NCBI GenBank assembly: GCA_047973025.1
Contig: JBKEBE010000034.1
Span: 1-64,000, forward strand
Direction: 5' to 3'
Source of the DNA: UPXZ01 sp047973025
GTDB taxonomy: Bacteria; Bacteroidota; Bacteroidia; Bacteroidales; Paludibacteraceae
Length of the DNA: 64,000 nt
This document shows positions 62,311 to 64,000 of the stretch, one piece after another (the first letter of the stretch is position 1; the number at the start of each line of letters is the position of its first letter). The notes beneath the pieces are model-generated. The model saw only the letters and a program-made list of their open reading frames with translations, was not told where the DNA came from and did not search any database. A program made the position numbers and the translations under genes.

Positions 62311-64000
62311 CTACTGCGCTTCGGATTTTGGTTTCCGGTAAGGCCAAACAAAATAGCCGGCGATTGCCAGAATGAGCAAGATAGAACTAATCAGCGCGAT
62401 TGTATTTCCGGCGGTGTATGATTTGGGTTCAAAACGAAATTCCAGCTCATACGCCCCTGCTTTCAGCGGCATGGCACGAAGCAAATAATTTACACGCGTG
62501 TAGGGTACTTCTTGCTCGTTGATAGTGGCTTTCCAACCTTTATCGTAGTAAATTTCCGAAAAAACAGCCACTTGGTCTGTCTTTGTATCTACACTGTAAA
62601 CCAAGTGATTCGGAGCGTAAGACTTTAAGGTAATACTTGCCGTGGAATCCAAAGTAACCTTTTCGGACAACTTGTCTGCCAAAGTTTTGTCGATTACCAA
62701 TTCACGTTTTGTGTCTATTTCTCCGACTAATTTCATTTCTTCGTCGGCATTAGCGGCAACTCGTATATTTTCTACGAACCAAGCGTTACCGTTGTTGTAA
62801 GGATTTACGAGTGGCGGAGACTGTTTGTTGTAAATAATATATTTGAGATTTAACATGTTAAGAACTCCGAGAGTATCCAGGGTCAGAATTATTTCTTCGG
62901 ACGAAGTCGCCTTTCCGAAAGCACCGAACAGGCTTCCGATTTCACTTTCCATCTGCATATTGATTAGTTCCTGATAGCGACGTAGTTTTGCCGCATGGTA
63001 TCCGCCAATATTTTTGTGAAAATAGGATGGCGTCGCGTCATTGAAAATATTAACCGTCGCATCCAGCACGCGATATTGGGCTTTATCTTGCAGAATTATT
63101 TCATCGGCTGGAGTTGTTTGCACCAATTGTTTCGGACGTTTAGGTTCAAAATTATCGTTATTCAGATAACGTTTGGCTACCGGTGCTAAATCAAACAAAA
63201 TAAAAAATCCAAGCAAAGCGACAGCAACATTCTTTTTTACAAATCCTTTTGCAAACGTCCAAAGGATTAATGCCGCGATGACAATATAGGCGATTGAACG
63301 CCAGGCATCCGCGCGAAGCATGGCTTTTCGATCCAACGGAAGCGTATCTTTCAGGAAAGCATAATCTCCTTGAAATTGAGCGTCTTGGGGTGAAATGAAA
63401 TTGCCGGCTAAAGACGGTATCAACGCGAATATCAGACTAATGCCCCCTGTAATAGCCGCGCTTAGTAGAATCGACTTGGTTAATTTTTCCTTCGGGATAT
63501 TCCCTTCAAAAATTTCTTTCATTGCCAGAAACGCCAGCAAAGCAATTCCGAACCCCGTAGCAACCAAAGTCATGGAAACCGATCTAAATTTATTGTACAA
63601 AGGTACATGCTCAATAAAAAAGTCGGTCAAAGGCATAAAATTTTTACCCCACGAGAGCATAAGAGTTAACACAATCATGGGGACAAGCCACCATTTCAGT
63701 CTTTTATCGACTAAAAAGAAACTTACGACAAAAAGAAAAAACACGATAGCCCCAATATATACCGGACCTGATGTACTTGGCTGGTTGCCCCAATAGAGTG
63801 GCATTTGTTTTACAATGTCTCTTATTTGGCTTTCGGAGACATTCAGACTTCTTAAATGTTGCGCTGATCGGCTTTTGGTGCCTAATTCTCCGACGCTTCC
63901 ACCGCCATTAAAATTCGGGATAAGCAAAGTCATCGTTTCACCTACACCGTAACTCCATTGGGTTATGTAATCTTTGTTGAGACCGTGCTGCGAGTTTTGA
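62311..64000 (-). CDS. YfhO-family membrane protein, 5' part outside window
   Basis: The frame stays open to the window edge, so the visible 562 residues are the C-terminal part. The edge reads NSQHGLNKDYITQWSYGVGET, a typical YfhO stretch, followed by several hydrophobic segments (IGAIVFFLFVVSFFLVD; MTLVATGFGIALLAFLAM; SIAYIVIAALILWTF) and an extracytoplasmic domain with VFSEIYYDKGWKATINEQEVPYTRVNYLLRAMPL near the end, then a last helix. YfhO proteins are large glycosyltransferase-like membrane proteins linked to glycosylation of lipoteichoic acid in Firmicutes; in Bacteroidota the role is not known. The gene ends 2 bases before ftsX. Confidence 0.9.
   Translation of the reverse strand, partial: QNSQHGLNKDYITQWSYGVGETMTLLIPNFNGGGSVGELGTKSRSAQHLRSLNVSESQIRDIVKQMPLYWGNQPSTSGPVYIGAIVFFLFVVSFFLVDKRLKWWLVPMIVLTLMLSWGKNFMPLTDFFIEHVPLYNKFRSVSMTLVATGFGIALLAFLAMKEIFEGNIPKEKLTKSILLSAAITGGISLIFALIPSLAGNFISPQDAQFQGDYAFLKDTLPLDRKAMLRADAWRSIAYIVIAALILWTFAKGFVKKNVAVALLGFFILFDLAPVAKRYLNNDNFEPKRPKQLVQTTPADEIILQDKAQYRVLDATVNIFNDATPSYFHKNIGGYHAAKLRRYQELINMQMESEIGSLFGAFGKATSSEEIILTLDTLGVLNMLNLKYIIYNKQSPPLVNPYNNGNAWFVENIRVAANADEEMKLVGEIDTKRELVIDKTLADKLSEKVTLDSTASITLKSYAPNHLVYSVDTKTDQVAVFSEIYYDKGWKATINEQEVPYTRVNYLLRAMPLKAGAYELEFRFEPKSYTAGNTIALISSILLILAIAGYFVWPYRKPKSEAQ

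Noticed and set aside
1..64000. CRISPR arrays, tRNA or rRNA genes, transposases, phage genes
   Set aside because: None was recognised on reading both strands; the leader repeats are too dispersed and too long to be a CRISPR array.

Overview
The window is a stretch of chromosome from a Bacteroidota bacterium, most likely of the order Bacteroidales. The evidence is SusC/SusD pairs, Bacteroidota-type promoter boxes (TAnnTTTG), lipoprotein signal peptides, type IX secretion (T9SS) sorting tails, and a housekeeping set typical of the phylum (DUF4783-nadC, nusB-yajC-ybbR, queA-truB-uppP-DUF3098-ftsX, DUF3276, GSCFA, DUF4293). The T9SS tails suggest a relative of Paludibacter, Proteiniphilum or similar rather than a typical gut Bacteroides, but the genus cannot be fixed from this sequence.

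Positions 1 to about 25.6 kb are a pectin utilisation locus, all on the + strand. It holds SusC (5' end outside the window), SusD, a surface lipoprotein with fibronectin and beta-helix parts, a GH28 polygalacturonase, a rhamnogalacturonan acetylesterase, a GH105 unsaturated rhamnogalacturonyl hydrolase, two tandem PL1 pectate lyases, a 1069-residue pectinesterase, a short pectinesterase, a small secreted beta-rich protein, a large modular PL1 lyase, a GH43 enzyme and an esterase-pectinesterase fusion. Together they would demethylate, deacetylate and depolymerise homogalacturonan and parts of rhamnogalacturonan I at or near the cell surface.

Positions 25.7 to 36.9 kb hold the matching cytoplasmic uronate pathway: uronate isomerase UxaC, tagaturonate/fructuronate epimerase UxaE, an SDR-type mannonate oxidoreductase, a PfkB kinase, 6-phosphogluconate dehydrogenase, a LarA-family (nickel racemase) homologue with conserved catalytic residues, KDG kinase, KDPG aldolase and an ExuT-like transporter. 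No mannonate dehydratase is present here. The gene set suggests a route fructuronate to mannonate to gluconate to 6-phosphogluconate to ribulose-5-phosphate, with the LarA homologue acting as a mannonate/gluconate 2-epimerase, beside the usual KDG to KDPG branch. This is an inference from gene content.

An unusual repeat of about 95 bases lies directly 5' of several of these genes (SusD, acetylesterase, PL1 lyase, modular PL1 lyase, KDPG aldolase, degenerate before GH43) and once more, inverted, upstream of rlmH. Every copy points toward the gene that follows. Several copies can be read as a 24-codon or 18-codon upstream ORF ending 15 to 35 bases before the main start codon. This is the most novel-looking signal in the window.

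Positions 37 to 64 kb are ordinary chromosome: prmA, a very large NtrY-like histidine kinase, rlmH, DUF4783, nadC, a GlsB-like acyltransferase, a secreted esterase, a four-gene 2-oxoacid:ferredoxin oxidoreductase operon, DUF4293, ybbR, yajC, nusB, DUF3276, threonine aldolase, GSCFA, a SlyD-like isomerase, lptD, queA (with odd substitutions in conserved motifs), truB, uppP, DUF3098, ftsX and a YfhO-family membrane protein cut by the window edge. No tRNA, rRNA, CRISPR array, insertion sequence or phage gene was recognised.
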